From IMG/VR virus record IMGVR_UViG_3300018083_000103, positions 1 through 27,281 of that record: a stretch of 27,281 nucleotides of DNA. One strand, written 5' to 3'. This DNA comes from a virus. Of the stretch, positions 15,619 to 22,861 are shown one piece after another (positions within the stretch are counted from its first letter, which is position 1; the number at the start of each line of letters is the position of its first letter). The notes below the pieces were generated by a model. The model searched no databases, was not told the origin of the DNA, and saw only the letters and a list, made by a program, of their open reading frames with translations. Both the position numbers and the translations under genes were made by a program.

Positions 15619-16011
15619 TCATCCCCTCACCACCAGGTCAATCGCCTGCTGAAAGTCTGCCCGTATCGCCTGCTCTAACTCACTGACTGCCCTGCTATCG
15701 GTGCGCCATCCAGTGCGCCTGTGAAAGCGCGTCTGAAAGCGGTCACTCTGCACGTATGGACCGTAAGGAACGTTGTTGCCCACCTTGCCTACTAAGCCGT
15801 CGTTCTTGCGCTCAATCTTGGTTGTCCAACGCCTGCCAAGCGTACCTGTGCGAATATAGCGACTCAGTGGCGGCGCTGCCGGGTAGTCCTGCATGTATGC
15901 CTGTAGGCGGTAGACGCCGCGCTGCATGGGCGCTTCCAGCTTGTCAAAAGCCGCTACTCTGTCCAGCTTGGCGAATATCTTGTCTAGTCCGTCAATATCA
16001 ATGCTTGCCAT
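15619..16011 (-). CDS. HK97 gp10-like neck / tail completion protein
   Basis: This 130-residue protein has the look of the HK97 gp10 family: a short N-terminal helix (DIDGLDKIFAKLDRV), the TGTLGRRWTTKI segment, and a VGNNVPYGPYVQSD segment. The latter is the common N..YA.YVE motif of the family. The gene is usually found after the connector. Here it lies between the portal-MuF gene and the protease, which is unusual. The start directly follows the portal stop, with GGAG inside the end of that gene. Confidence 0.8.
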   Translation of the reverse strand: MASIDIDGLDKIFAKLDRVAAFDKLEAPMQRGVYRLQAYMQDYPAAPPLSRYIRTGTLGRRWTTKIERKNDGLVGKVGNNVPYGPYVQSDRFQTRFHRRTGWRTDSRAVSELEQAIRADFQQAIDLVVRG

Positions 16012-18459
16012 TTAGCGTTTCTCCACGACAGGCCGTTCAAAGCATCTGCAACCAGGATGGGCAGGCGGCGATAGCTCACCCGCATACGTTCCGCCCAGCG
16101 GAGCGCGCTTGCCATCCAGCGGCCCACAGACAGGGCACACGCGCTCATCATTGACTGTCACCCACTCGGTTTCCTCTATCACGCCACTCTCTTTGTAGCC
16201 GGCTTGCCCACCCTCACGCGCCGCCCTGGTTGTCTCGGTCTGCGCGATCGCCTTCGCGCGCCGCTTGCCGAAGGTCGGCTCTAGTTCTCGCTGCAAGTCC
16301 CTAATGGTCGTCGGCTCTTTGAACCAGTCATTGACCGCCGTTTGCAAGCGCGCCTGCGACGTGTTGTTGATGCCCCTTACCAGGTCGAAGCTGTATTGGC
16401 TTGCCCACTTTGCCGCTTGGTCATGCGCCAGCGTCCAGTCAAAGGACATACCCACACGCTCTAAGGTGTCCAGCGCCACCGATACGCCCAAGCTACTGCC
16501 CTGCTCTAGCGATTGCCTTAGCACGGCGCGTACGCCGCCGCTTGTGGCGTCCACTCGATGTATAGCGGAGCGTAGTTGTTCATCGGTCGCATCGTCCGGC
16601 ACAAGCTCGTCAAGCTGTTCACCAAAAGCCCTGGATAGGTCACGGGTAAAGCGCTTCTCAATATCTTCCCTCGCCCTTTGCTCTGCATCGTCACTGTCCG
16701 GGTCAAGCTGCAAGACCATTGCCTTGAATACTCGGTAGGCGTCAAGGGTAATTGACCCACTCAGTGTAAAAAAAGCGGCGGCAGCTTCCACCTCCAACAG
16801 GCGAGTCAATGACGGATCGCTCTTGAGTTCGTTATATGCGGCGTTCACGGTGTCGTGGTCGTCGCTCACAATTGGCGCAATGGCATAGTCCAGCGCCGCC
16901 AATACGTCATAGGTCTTATCACCCAGCCAACGCGCCAAATCGCCTTCATCCAGCGAAACAAAGTGCCAGTGGTCGCCTGAGCGAATGGCCCGCAGATGGG
17001 CGTCTTGTCGCTCCTGGATTAGCTTCTTCAGCGTGCGCCGCGCCTGTTCCTTTGCGCCTTCAGGCAGCAGATACTTTGGCGGCGTTGGCTCATCCTGTAC
17101 GGGTTCGTCTGCCGGCGGCGTGTCCTGTGGTGCTTCGTCCGTAGGTGGCGCATCCGCACTTGGCGGCGTTGGCGGCATGACGATTGGTGCGGGTGGCGGC
17201 GGCGGTGGCTCAATCGCCTGCTCAAGCGGCACAACCATACTCGGCACAAAACCCACATCGCCGCCGTCAATCTTGCCAAAGCCCAGGTTGAAAGCCTCGT
17301 CCAGTTTGTTGAACGGTACACCCATCGCCCATAGCTTTGTCGCCATGTCAATCTTAGGTAGCAAATCCTCTTGCAACACGTCCACGCCGCTTAGGTCGGT
17401 GTCAATGCGTTGCCCTGGTAGCAAGCCATAGCCGTACTTCTGCATGTGGCGAGTCAGCGTCGTGTCACGGCTGCGGACAATGGGCAGAATGGTCAGCGTC
17501 CACAGCACTTCTAAGGCTGTGCCAAAGTTCTCATAGGTATCTTTGCCAAAGCCCATGATCTCATCCGGCACGCCAAAGATGGCCGCCACTTCGTCGCGCG
17601 CCATCTCCCTTTGTTGCAACCATTCAATGTCTTTGGGCGGGAAAGAGAACGTCTTTATGTCCGTTACGCCATCCTCTAAGATGACAGGCAAATAAGCGCC
17701 GTTTACGCCTTGATGCTTGCCCAAGAACTGTGTTTCGTAGCGGCTTCGTTCGCTTTCGGTGATGCCCTGTGGTGCAACAATGGCAAAGTCAGGCCGCGCG
17801 CTATTCTTCAGGAACTTCTTTGACCACGCTTGGTTATATAGGTCAATGGTGATACCCTCGCGCACGGCGTTGATAGGCGCCAGGCCGCGCCACGTATTCA
17901 GCGGGTTATAGAACTTGTCGTGCGCCATTTCGTTGGCAGGAATGACAATCGTCTGGTTGTCCTCGCCCAGAAACTGGTACTCAAGCGCCGTCGGGTAGTT
18001 GAGGCGCGTCGCATCCGGCACGACGGCGATTTGGTCAGGGCGTCGCATCCAGATCTCGACAGGTCTGCCCCTGCCATCCGGCACAAACTGATAGAAGGTC
18101 TCGCCACCCAGCAGCATATTGACCACGTAAGAGCGCCACAATTGCGCCGGCGCATCCTCGTCATTGACGTTGGCAAGCAGCAAGGAAAGCGGGTGGCTGT
18201 CGAGCGGCTTGTCGTTGGCATCCACCACGCGCACAGGCAGGCTTGCGATGTTCTCAGCAATGACGCTTACCGCCTTCTTCACCCACACATAGCAGCTATA
18301 CACCGCCGCATAGTCGGCAAAGCGGTTCATTTCCTGCTCTACCGCGCCCGCGTAGGAACGGTACAGGTGTTCGCGCCCAGCCAATTCAGGATGATGCGAG
18401 ATGGCCTTTGGCTTGCCGAATGACTGATATTGTTGGCGCACCCGCTGTAATAGGTTCAT
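16012..18459 (-). CDS. Portal protein fused to MuF-type minor head protein
   Basis: This 815-residue polypeptide joins two head proteins that are normally separate. Residues 1-410 are an HK97-type portal: YVWVKKAVSVIAENIASLPV near the start, GLAPINAVREGI at about 192-203, and DEVAAIFGVPDEIMGF at about 289-304. Residues 417-462 are a Pro/Asp/Glu-rich linker with a run of six prolines. The C-terminal part is mostly helical and ends in a MuF/SPP1 gp7-like domain with RAKAIAQTETTRA and a likely zinc site, Cys775, Cys778, His801, Cys804 and Cys806 (CPVC ... HPGCRC). The portal forms the DNA entry ring. MuF proteins sit at the portal and may be injected. The ATG overlaps the preceding TGA. Confidence 0.92.
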   Translation of the reverse strand: MNLLQRVRQQYQSFGKPKAISHHPELAGREHLYRSYAGAVEQEMNRFADYAAVYSCYVWVKKAVSVIAENIASLPVRVVDANDKPLDSHPLSLLLANVNDEDAPAQLWRSYVVNMLLGGETFYQFVPDGRGRPVEIWMRRPDQIAVVPDATRLNYPTALEYQFLGEDNQTIVIPANEMAHDKFYNPLNTWRGLAPINAVREGITIDLYNQAWSKKFLKNSARPDFAIVAPQGITESERSRYETQFLGKHQGVNGAYLPVILEDGVTDIKTFSFPPKDIEWLQQREMARDEVAAIFGVPDEIMGFGKDTYENFGTALEVLWTLTILPIVRSRDTTLTRHMQKYGYGLLPGQRIDTDLSGVDVLQEDLLPKIDMATKLWAMGVPFNKLDEAFNLGFGKIDGGDVGFVPSMVVPLEQAIEPPPPPPAPIVMPPTPPSADAPPTDEAPQDTPPADEPVQDEPTPPKYLLPEGAKEQARRTLKKLIQERQDAHLRAIRSGDHWHFVSLDEGDLARWLGDKTYDVLAALDYAIAPIVSDDHDTVNAAYNELKSDPSLTRLLEVEAAAAFFTLSGSITLDAYRVFKAMVLQLDPDSDDAEQRAREDIEKRFTRDLSRAFGEQLDELVPDDATDEQLRSAIHRVDATSGGVRAVLRQSLEQGSSLGVSVALDTLERVGMSFDWTLAHDQAAKWASQYSFDLVRGINNTSQARLQTAVNDWFKEPTTIRDLQRELEPTFGKRRAKAIAQTETTRAAREGGQAGYKESGVIEETEWVTVNDERVCPVCGPLDGKRAPLGGTYAGELSPPAHPGCRCFERPVVEKR

Positions 18460-18623
18460 CTATCCATGCCCGCTTTATATCCTGCGACGATAGCAGCCGC
18501 CACCCATAATGTCGCCCGCACAATGATTCCCGCCAAATAGCCCAACACGTACAGCGGCGCGCTCAGTAGCAACAACAGAATGTCCCGCCATGCGGGTGCT
18601 ATGACCTGCGCGCTCGTAGCCAT
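18456..18623 (-). CDS. Small membrane protein between terminase and portal
   Basis: This 55-residue ORF overlaps the terminase end by 25 bases, and its TGA overlaps the portal ATG as ATGA. The overlap structure fits an operon that needs a translated bridge between the two genes. Residues 15-48 form one long or two short hydrophobic segments, with Arg36 and a Trp between them; the C-terminus is basic. Ribosome-binding support is weak. Small membrane proteins at this place are known in some other siphoviruses. A separate function is unknown, and it may serve mainly as translational coupling. Confidence 0.6.
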   Translation of the reverse strand: MATSAQVIAPAWRDILLLLLSAPLYVLGYLAGIIVRATLWVAAAIVAGYKAGMDR

Positions 18624-19975
18624 ACCCAGCTTTCTAAAGCGTTCGCCGCGTGGTCGTTGCCGTCCTCCGGCTTTGTTTCCAAGCCGTGTTTGCCCTCCGG
18701 ATACTTGTACCCTGCGCGTATCTCATCCAGCAGGTGACGGCATCGTCGGTGTATCTTGATGGCCCTGTAGCCCTTGCCGTCACAGATAAGCGAACGGGTC
18801 AAGGTGATAGCGGCCAAACGTGTAGAGCCGCCGCCACCTGCCTTGCTGGACAACCAATTGCGCGCCGGTATGTTGGCTTTGCGTAGCCTGTTCTGTAACG
18901 CCACGGCCTCATGGCTCACCGCCGCAATCTCGGGCGTTGGCAGGCCAAAGCGCGCGCAGATGGTAGGCCGTTCGGCATAGTCGAGCGTGTCCCACTCCAC
19001 ATTATTGGCGGCTAACTGTTGCCCGAAGTCAGCGTGTCCGAAGTGCGTCAGGCAACGGTCAAAGATGTTGCGAATGCTTTCTTCTTCCAGCTTCTTCGTT
19101 TCGTACAGTTCGTCAAATACCAGAATGTCGCCGCCCGGTTGCCGCTGGATGAAGAGCGTGGCCCGTGGGTCAATGTAGCCATCGTCGATGGCAAGTTCAA
19201 AAGGAAGTGACGCGTCAGGCTCTTGGTCTGTCACGTTATCCTCACTGAATGAGTCATAGACCAAGCCCTCTACCGCCGCATACCAGTCGCCGTGCAGCCA
19301 TGCCTCACGTAGCGGCCCGCTGAGTGTCTCAAGCATCTCCCAATAGGACGGGTCAAGATGCGGGTTGTCGGTCGGCAATGCTGGGATGAATGCGAACTGG
19401 TCGGCACTTGCCTTGAGCGCGTCCGGCAAGTCCTTCTCTATCCAGTATTCGCGCACCCAATTGGCGGCAGGGTTGCACGCACCGGCCATGTAGGTGTCAG
19501 TAATCCCCGGCCAACGCAAAGAGCCGCGCAATATATCAAAAATGCTTTCACGATTCTTCGTGATCTCGTCTATGTTCATGCCTGCGAATTCGCTACTCAT
19601 GTATTTGCTTGGATCGTCCAAGTTACGTAACAGAATCGAGCCGCCGCCATACTGTGGGCGAAGGTGAAAGCCTAAGCCCTTTTCCTTCGTGTCCCTGAGT
19701 TCGCCAAGCCATGCCGGGAACTCACTTGCAATCTTGCCGATATGCCTATCCTTGAGCGACGGGTAATCTTCGCACCCAAGCATTACAGACACGTTGCGAT
19801 GTCCTTGCGCTGCCCACCTGAGCAAGCGCCGAACAGGATACCACCTGAGCCAATAGCTCTTTCCCGGCCCACGACTGCCACCGAATAGCGTGTACTTGTG
19901 CGTATCGGCGACTTGGGTTGCCTGCCATTGCTTGTCAGAGAAGCCGCATAGTTCGGAAAAGTTGACACTCGTCAT
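18599..19975 (-). CDS. terL: Terminase large subunit
   Basis: This 458-residue ATPase-nuclease packages DNA through the portal. GGSRGPGKS at 32-40 is the Walker A motif, FAGMNIDEI at 130-138 the Walker B with catalytic Glu, and GACNP at 165-169 the coupling motif. The nuclease domain has Asp264/Asp265 in LAIDDGY and DGNDHAANAL at 438-447, the last acidic cluster of terminase nucleases. The length is usual for the family. The start overlaps the small-subunit stop as ATGA. Confidence 0.95.
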   Translation of the reverse strand: MTSVNFSELCGFSDKQWQATQVADTHKYTLFGGSRGPGKSYWLRWYPVRRLLRWAAQGHRNVSVMLGCEDYPSLKDRHIGKIASEFPAWLGELRDTKEKGLGFHLRPQYGGGSILLRNLDDPSKYMSSEFAGMNIDEITKNRESIFDILRGSLRWPGITDTYMAGACNPAANWVREYWIEKDLPDALKASADQFAFIPALPTDNPHLDPSYWEMLETLSGPLREAWLHGDWYAAVEGLVYDSFSEDNVTDQEPDASLPFELAIDDGYIDPRATLFIQRQPGGDILVFDELYETKKLEEESIRNIFDRCLTHFGHADFGQQLAANNVEWDTLDYAERPTICARFGLPTPEIAAVSHEAVALQNRLRKANIPARNWLSSKAGGGGSTRLAAITLTRSLICDGKGYRAIKIHRRCRHLLDEIRAGYKYPEGKHGLETKPEDGNDHAANALESWVWLRARRS

Positions 19976-20298
19976 TTGTCCAGGGTAATGAACAATGGAT
20001 CGCCACCGCTGGTAATATCCATCTCTGCCTTTGGCGGCCCGTCAATGTGCTGATAAATGAACTTGACGACGCCGCTCCAGTCCTGAATGTCGAGTGTCCG
20101 CACAAAGCCATCTGGGAAGGTGACTGTGCCGGTTGTCGCCGCCTGCCAAAGCAAGTCAGCCAACAGTTGCTTTCGTGTGACAGCCGCACTACCCATGTTC
20201 TGCTTTTGGTTGCCGGCCTTCTCCAGGATGCCCGTTAATGTTCGATTCTTTAGCGGCCTGCCCTTTGGGTTGCCGCTCTGTCCTGCTTTGAATGTCAT
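19972..20298 (-). CDS. Probable terminase small subunit, DUF5681-like
   Basis: This 108-residue protein begins FKAGQSGNPKGRP, the basic N-terminal motif of DUF5681-type proteins that occur just before large terminases and probably bind DNA. Residues 40-60 form a helix (TRKQLLADLLWQAATTG), and the C-terminal half is more acidic. It overlaps the terL start by four bases, so the function is inferred mainly from place. No good ribosome-binding site is present, and a palindrome lies just ahead of the ATG. Confidence 0.75.
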   Translation of the reverse strand: MTFKAGQSGNPKGRPLKNRTLTGILEKAGNQKQNMGSAAVTRKQLLADLLWQAATTGTVTFPDGFVRTLDIQDWSGVVKFIYQHIDGPPKAEMDITSGGDPLFITLDK

Positions 20299-20305
20299 TG
20301 TTTGT

Positions 20306-20320
20306 ACTTGTTTTACAAGT
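20306..20320. promoter_or_regulatory. 15-base perfect palindrome ahead of terminase small subunit
   Basis: ACTTGT, a three-base spacer TTT, and ACAAGT form a perfect inverted repeat in the 24-base gap before the small-terminase ATG. It could be an operator, a terminase recognition site or a small hairpin that affects translation. No other copy was noticed, and the function is unproven. Confidence 0.4.
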
Positions 20321-20322
20321 TC

Positions 20323-20556
20323 CTACTCCACCACCTGCATAAAACCAATGTTATTCACGAGAAAATCCGGCCCGGTGTCGGGCTGGCAAAAATAGACCAC
20401 GATGGCCCCGGTCGTTGCTACATGCGTACAGGCGCCCGGTTCGCTTGGCGCGGCATTGGCAACCGGCGGCCAAATGAGATAGTAGACGCCGATGCCTGCA
20501 AGCATGATGACCACAATAAGCCCATAAGCGATGGCATATGCGAGTATCTTGGTCAT
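20323..20556 (-). CDS. Small single-pass membrane protein of lysis block
   Basis: The start is placed at 20556, where ATG overlaps the stop of the lipoprotein gene as ATGA; the frame stays open upstream, but that stretch is unlike protein (Arg- and Ala-rich). The product has 77 residues. Residues 5-29 are a strong membrane segment, AYAIAYGLIVVIMLAGIGVY. The exterior part has Cys43 and Cys57, which could form a disulfide, and ends with a hydrophobic strand. It pairs with the lipoprotein gene in order and coupling, similar to two-part spanin sets, yet it has no coiled coil. Function unknown. Confidence 0.65.
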   Translation of the reverse strand: MTKILAYAIAYGLIVVIMLAGIGVYYLIWPPVANAAPSEPGACTHVATTGAIVVYFCQPDTGPDFLVNNIGFMQVVE

Positions 20557-20714
20557 GGTGTTGGTGTCACCGTTGGGACGTAGTTCGCGGTTGCGGTAGG
20601 TGGCACAATACGCGGCCCCATACGCGGCACAGGCGGCCCGGCGTCGGGGTCTGTCACCAAATGGAATTGACAGGCCGTCAGTAGCACCAAAGCGCAAATG
20701 AGAAGCAGTCTCAT
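20553..20714 (-). CDS. Small lipoprotein, possible o-spanin-like
   Basis: This 53-residue ORF encodes a type II signal: a basic residue at position 2, hydrophobic residues 3-12, then the lipobox LTAC at 12-15. Cys15 would be lipid-modified after cleavage. The 38-residue mature part is Pro- and Thr-rich with no predicted helix (PPVPRMGPRIVPPTAT). It is coupled on both sides: ATG overlaps the stop of the 22-residue peptide gene, and TGA overlaps the next ATG. Proline-rich small lipoproteins next to endolysins recall the outer-membrane spanin subunit. That role needs a diderm host, which is not known here. Confidence 0.65.
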   Translation of the reverse strand: MRLLLICALVLLTACQFHLVTDPDAGPPVPRMGPRIVPPTATANYVPTVTPTP

Positions 20715-20782
20715 TACCAGCCCCAAGTCTTATAACCGTCGGGGTGCGCCATGCCGAAGAGTGACCAAAGCAGTTCAAACAT
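20714..20782 (-). CDS. 22-residue peptide coupled to endolysin stop
   Basis: The ATG lies within the last codons of the endolysin gene, with a strong GGAGG six bases upstream. The frame runs 22 codons to a TAA whose last base starts the next ATG. The peptide is aromatic and amphipathic (FELLWSLFGMAHPDGYKTWGW). It could be a leader that carries ribosomes from the lysin to the lipoprotein gene or a functional micropeptide. The strong ribosome-binding site is the main evidence. Confidence 0.45.
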   Translation of the reverse strand: MFELLWSLFGMAHPDGYKTWGW

Positions 20783-22136
20783 TGCTTGCCTCCAGTAGTA
20801 AGTCAGCCCGACGATTCGTCCATCCGCGCCCAAAGGTATCGAAGCTGCCAAGCGTCGCGTACCATTTGAGCAGGTTGCCCACGTAGGCATCGAAGCTGCC
20901 GCCACTCTTGTCCAGCATCTCCTTAGCGCGTCCAGGGCCGGCGTTGACAGCCGTATCGAAGTGCGCCAATGCCAGCGGCCAGGGCAGCTTATCGCTACCA
21001 CTCGCCTCCCAATACCACTTGCGGTATATCTCGTCCGTCTCGGCGTCAGTGATATTTCGCAAGTCCTCTTTCGTCGGTGTCGGCAATCCCTTCGCCTCAC
21101 GCCAACGGGTAAATGTGCCGATGGTGATACCCTTGTTGGTTGCACCGCCGGGGTCGGCGGGGTTGTCAGCCCAGCCCCCTTCCCACTTCGCGATAAATGC
21201 GCGGGCGCGTGTCCAGTTGTCGCCGGATGGCGGCGCGCCGTTGTCGATGGCCGGCAAGTGCGTCTCAAATGGCGGTGTTGCGGTTGCCGTGATAGGCGTT
21301 GCCAAAATCGCCTTGTATGCCGGCTCTACGTCAAAGCTAAACCACTCATGCGCCGCGAAGTCGCTGGCAAAGACAGCGCAACCAACAAAGCGTGGATCGG
21401 CGCTCATGCGGCCCACGTACTCAGCGAGTTCGTTGGCGTAACGTTCCGGCGGCATGTGACCCTGCCAGCCGCGCCGTTGTTGCCCAACGCTCGTGTCTTT
21501 GACGAACATATCCACGCCGCATTCGCCAATCACAATCGGCACTTGCCACGGGCACTTGAGCGTGCGCCCGCCCCACCATCCCCAATTCTCAGCCGGCCCC
21601 TGGTCTGCCCAGTATTCGTGGCAGACCAAAGCGCCACCGTTGCGAAGTATCGCCTCGTCTACGCCGTGAAAGGGCGACCAATCCGGCGGCGTGTCAGGGC
21701 CATTGTTGCCCGGCCAGCCCACGCCAAGCTGCATAGCGCCTACGCGTAGGCCGTACTTCATGGCCTCGTAGCACAAAGCGATAGTGTATTGACGAAGCGC
21801 CTCAGGAAAGCCCTCTTGCCACACCGTCGGCTCGTTGATGCCAAGAATCAGCGTCTTGGTGCGGTCAAAACCAAGTTTGGGTTGATGCTCGTTCCACTCC
21901 CGCGCGTGGCGTGTACCTGTCCCAACGGGGTCGCGGAGCATGTCGGCATGTTGCTCGCTTTGAGCCCAGTCCCTAGCTACAACCAAACTATCGGAAAGAT
22001 TTGCTTTTATCCAACTGTAATCAGATTCTCCGCCATCCATAACTTTCATGACGGAGGGTTGCAACTCGGAAAAGTACGCGTAATCTTCCGCACGTCTATG
22101 CATTACAGACCAATAAACGGATAACTTACTTGTCAT
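20775..22136 (-). CDS. Endolysin with clan GH-A-like and GH108 muramidase domains
   Basis: The start is set at 22136, where AAGGAG precedes ATG by ten bases; an earlier ATG at 22166 would add ten residues inside the HNH gene. The product is 453 residues. Residues 5-285 look like a TIM-barrel glycosidase: GINEP (Glu102) after a beta strand and IGECGVD (Glu205) fit the acid/base and nucleophile of clan GH-A. Residues 309-450 match GH108 lysozymes: FIAKWEGGWADNPADPGG with catalytic-type Glu319, then NKGITIGTFTRW, and a C-terminal peptidoglycan-binding-3-like part (AHFDTAVNAGPGRA). It should cut the glycan chain of peptidoglycan. No signal peptide is seen, so export depends on the holin. Confidence 0.85.
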   Translation of the reverse strand: MTSKLSVYWSVMHRRAEDYAYFSELQPSVMKVMDGGESDYSWIKANLSDSLVVARDWAQSEQHADMLRDPVGTGTRHAREWNEHQPKLGFDRTKTLILGINEPTVWQEGFPEALRQYTIALCYEAMKYGLRVGAMQLGVGWPGNNGPDTPPDWSPFHGVDEAILRNGGALVCHEYWADQGPAENWGWWGGRTLKCPWQVPIVIGECGVDMFVKDTSVGQQRRGWQGHMPPERYANELAEYVGRMSADPRFVGCAVFASDFAAHEWFSFDVEPAYKAILATPITATATPPFETHLPAIDNGAPPSGDNWTRARAFIAKWEGGWADNPADPGGATNKGITIGTFTRWREAKGLPTPTKEDLRNITDAETDEIYRKWYWEASGSDKLPWPLALAHFDTAVNAGPGRAKEMLDKSGGSFDAYVGNLLKWYATLGSFDTFGRGWTNRRADLLLEASNV

Positions 22137-22701
22137 GGTCGCGGTGCTCCTTACCGTGACAATCAAGGCACACGGGAATTACCTCCAACCAATATTGGCG
22201 GTCATAGCCCTTGTGATGATGCCAGTGGGACGCTTGCGCCTCGTCACAAATAGAACAAACCATTGACCAGGCAGGCGGCAATAAGCTGCGACGAACTGCA
22301 CGCGCGACCGTAGTTTGTGCGCGCCTCTGGTCATTGCGATAGCCCTTCGCCTGCTTAATACTGCGTTCATATTGCCGCACTTTTTCGGGGTCGCGCTGTC
22401 TCTGAACACGCTGCCATTCGAGTACCTTACGGCGATACTCTTCATCGTTGCGATAACGTTCTCTAGCATAAGCCGTTTCATGCTCAAGATTGGCTTGATG
22501 CCATTCACGCATATACTCGCTACGGCGTTCTTGATTTTCTTCTCGCCAAGCCTTATAGAGCGCGCTAGAGCAAGACTTGCAATAAGCACGCAAGCCGTCT
22601 TTGGCACCTTTTGTTTTAGAGAATTGGTCTAGGGGTTTTGCTTCCCCGCACTTAGTGCAGGTTTTGAACGCAGGCGCGCCCAGGGTATCATTGAGGTTCA
22701 T
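22126..22701 (-). CDS. HNH endonuclease with N-terminal zinc knuckle
   Basis: The product is 191 residues from the ATG at 22701, preceded by AAAAGGGA. The frame is open upstream to 22860, a possible start that would add 53 residues of Cys/Gly/Asn-rich sequence. Residues 15-44 carry CxxC...CxxC. The middle (45-130) is a very charged helical region rich in Arg, Glu and Tyr. Residues 149-186 form the HNH core, CSIC, a HWHHHKGY segment, and CLDCHGKEH, where the His run supplies the catalytic histidine. Such genes often behave as free-standing mobile nucleases. This one lies within the lysis genes and overlaps the endolysin start by 11 bases. Confidence 0.85.
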   Translation of the reverse strand: MNLNDTLGAPAFKTCTKCGEAKPLDQFSKTKGAKDGLRAYCKSCSSALYKAWREENQERRSEYMREWHQANLEHETAYARERYRNDEEYRRKVLEWQRVQRQRDPEKVRQYERSIKQAKGYRNDQRRAQTTVARAVRRSLLPPAWSMVCSICDEAQASHWHHHKGYDRQYWLEVIPVCLDCHGKEHRDHDK

Positions 22702-22724
22702 CAGAAGTCCCTTTTCTGGTGACA

Positions 22725-22762
22725 GACCACGGGCGATTCCAGTCGCGCCGTGGTCACTTTTT
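22725..22762. terminator. Hairpin with T-run on plus strand
   Basis: GACCACGGGCGA at 22725-22736 and TCGCGCCGTGGTC at 22743-22755 can pair with a single bulge and a six-base loop. On the plus strand it is followed by AC and five T (22758-22762), the form of an intrinsic terminator. On the minus strand no T-run follows. As no plus-strand gene leads into it, it may block antisense transcription, or act as an RNA hairpin ahead of the HNH gene. Confidence 0.4.
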
Positions 22763-22779
22763 ATATAGTTTACTCCTGT

Positions 22780-22808
22780 ATTATAGCCGAAATTGCCCAT
22801 ATTCACCA
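22780..22808 (-). promoter_or_regulatory. Possible minus-strand promoter before HNH gene
   Basis: A perfect TATAAT lies on the minus strand at 22785-22780. The hexamer 17 bases upstream, TGGTGA at 22808-22803, is a poor -35 box. It would start transcription ahead of the HNH and lysin genes. Only the -10 box is convincing. Confidence 0.25.
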
Positions 22809-22861
22809 GGTTGCAAATGGCTTTCTGCTGGCACGCTGTGCCGCAATTACACGCGCTCATC

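Noticed and set aside
16265-16738. Plus-strand frame of 157 codons opposite the MuF part
   Set aside because: It is Ser/Cys-rich antisense of the portal-MuF gene, without a start signal or recognisable domain.
20557-20778. N-terminal extension of the 77-residue membrane protein to 20778
   Set aside because: The extension overlaps the lipoprotein gene in another frame and is Arg/Ala-rich. The ATGA overlap at 20556 gives the better start.
20961-21749. 262-codon plus-strand frame opposite the endolysin
   Set aside because: It is Arg/Cys/Ala-rich without domains and lies entirely opposite a strongly supported lysin gene.
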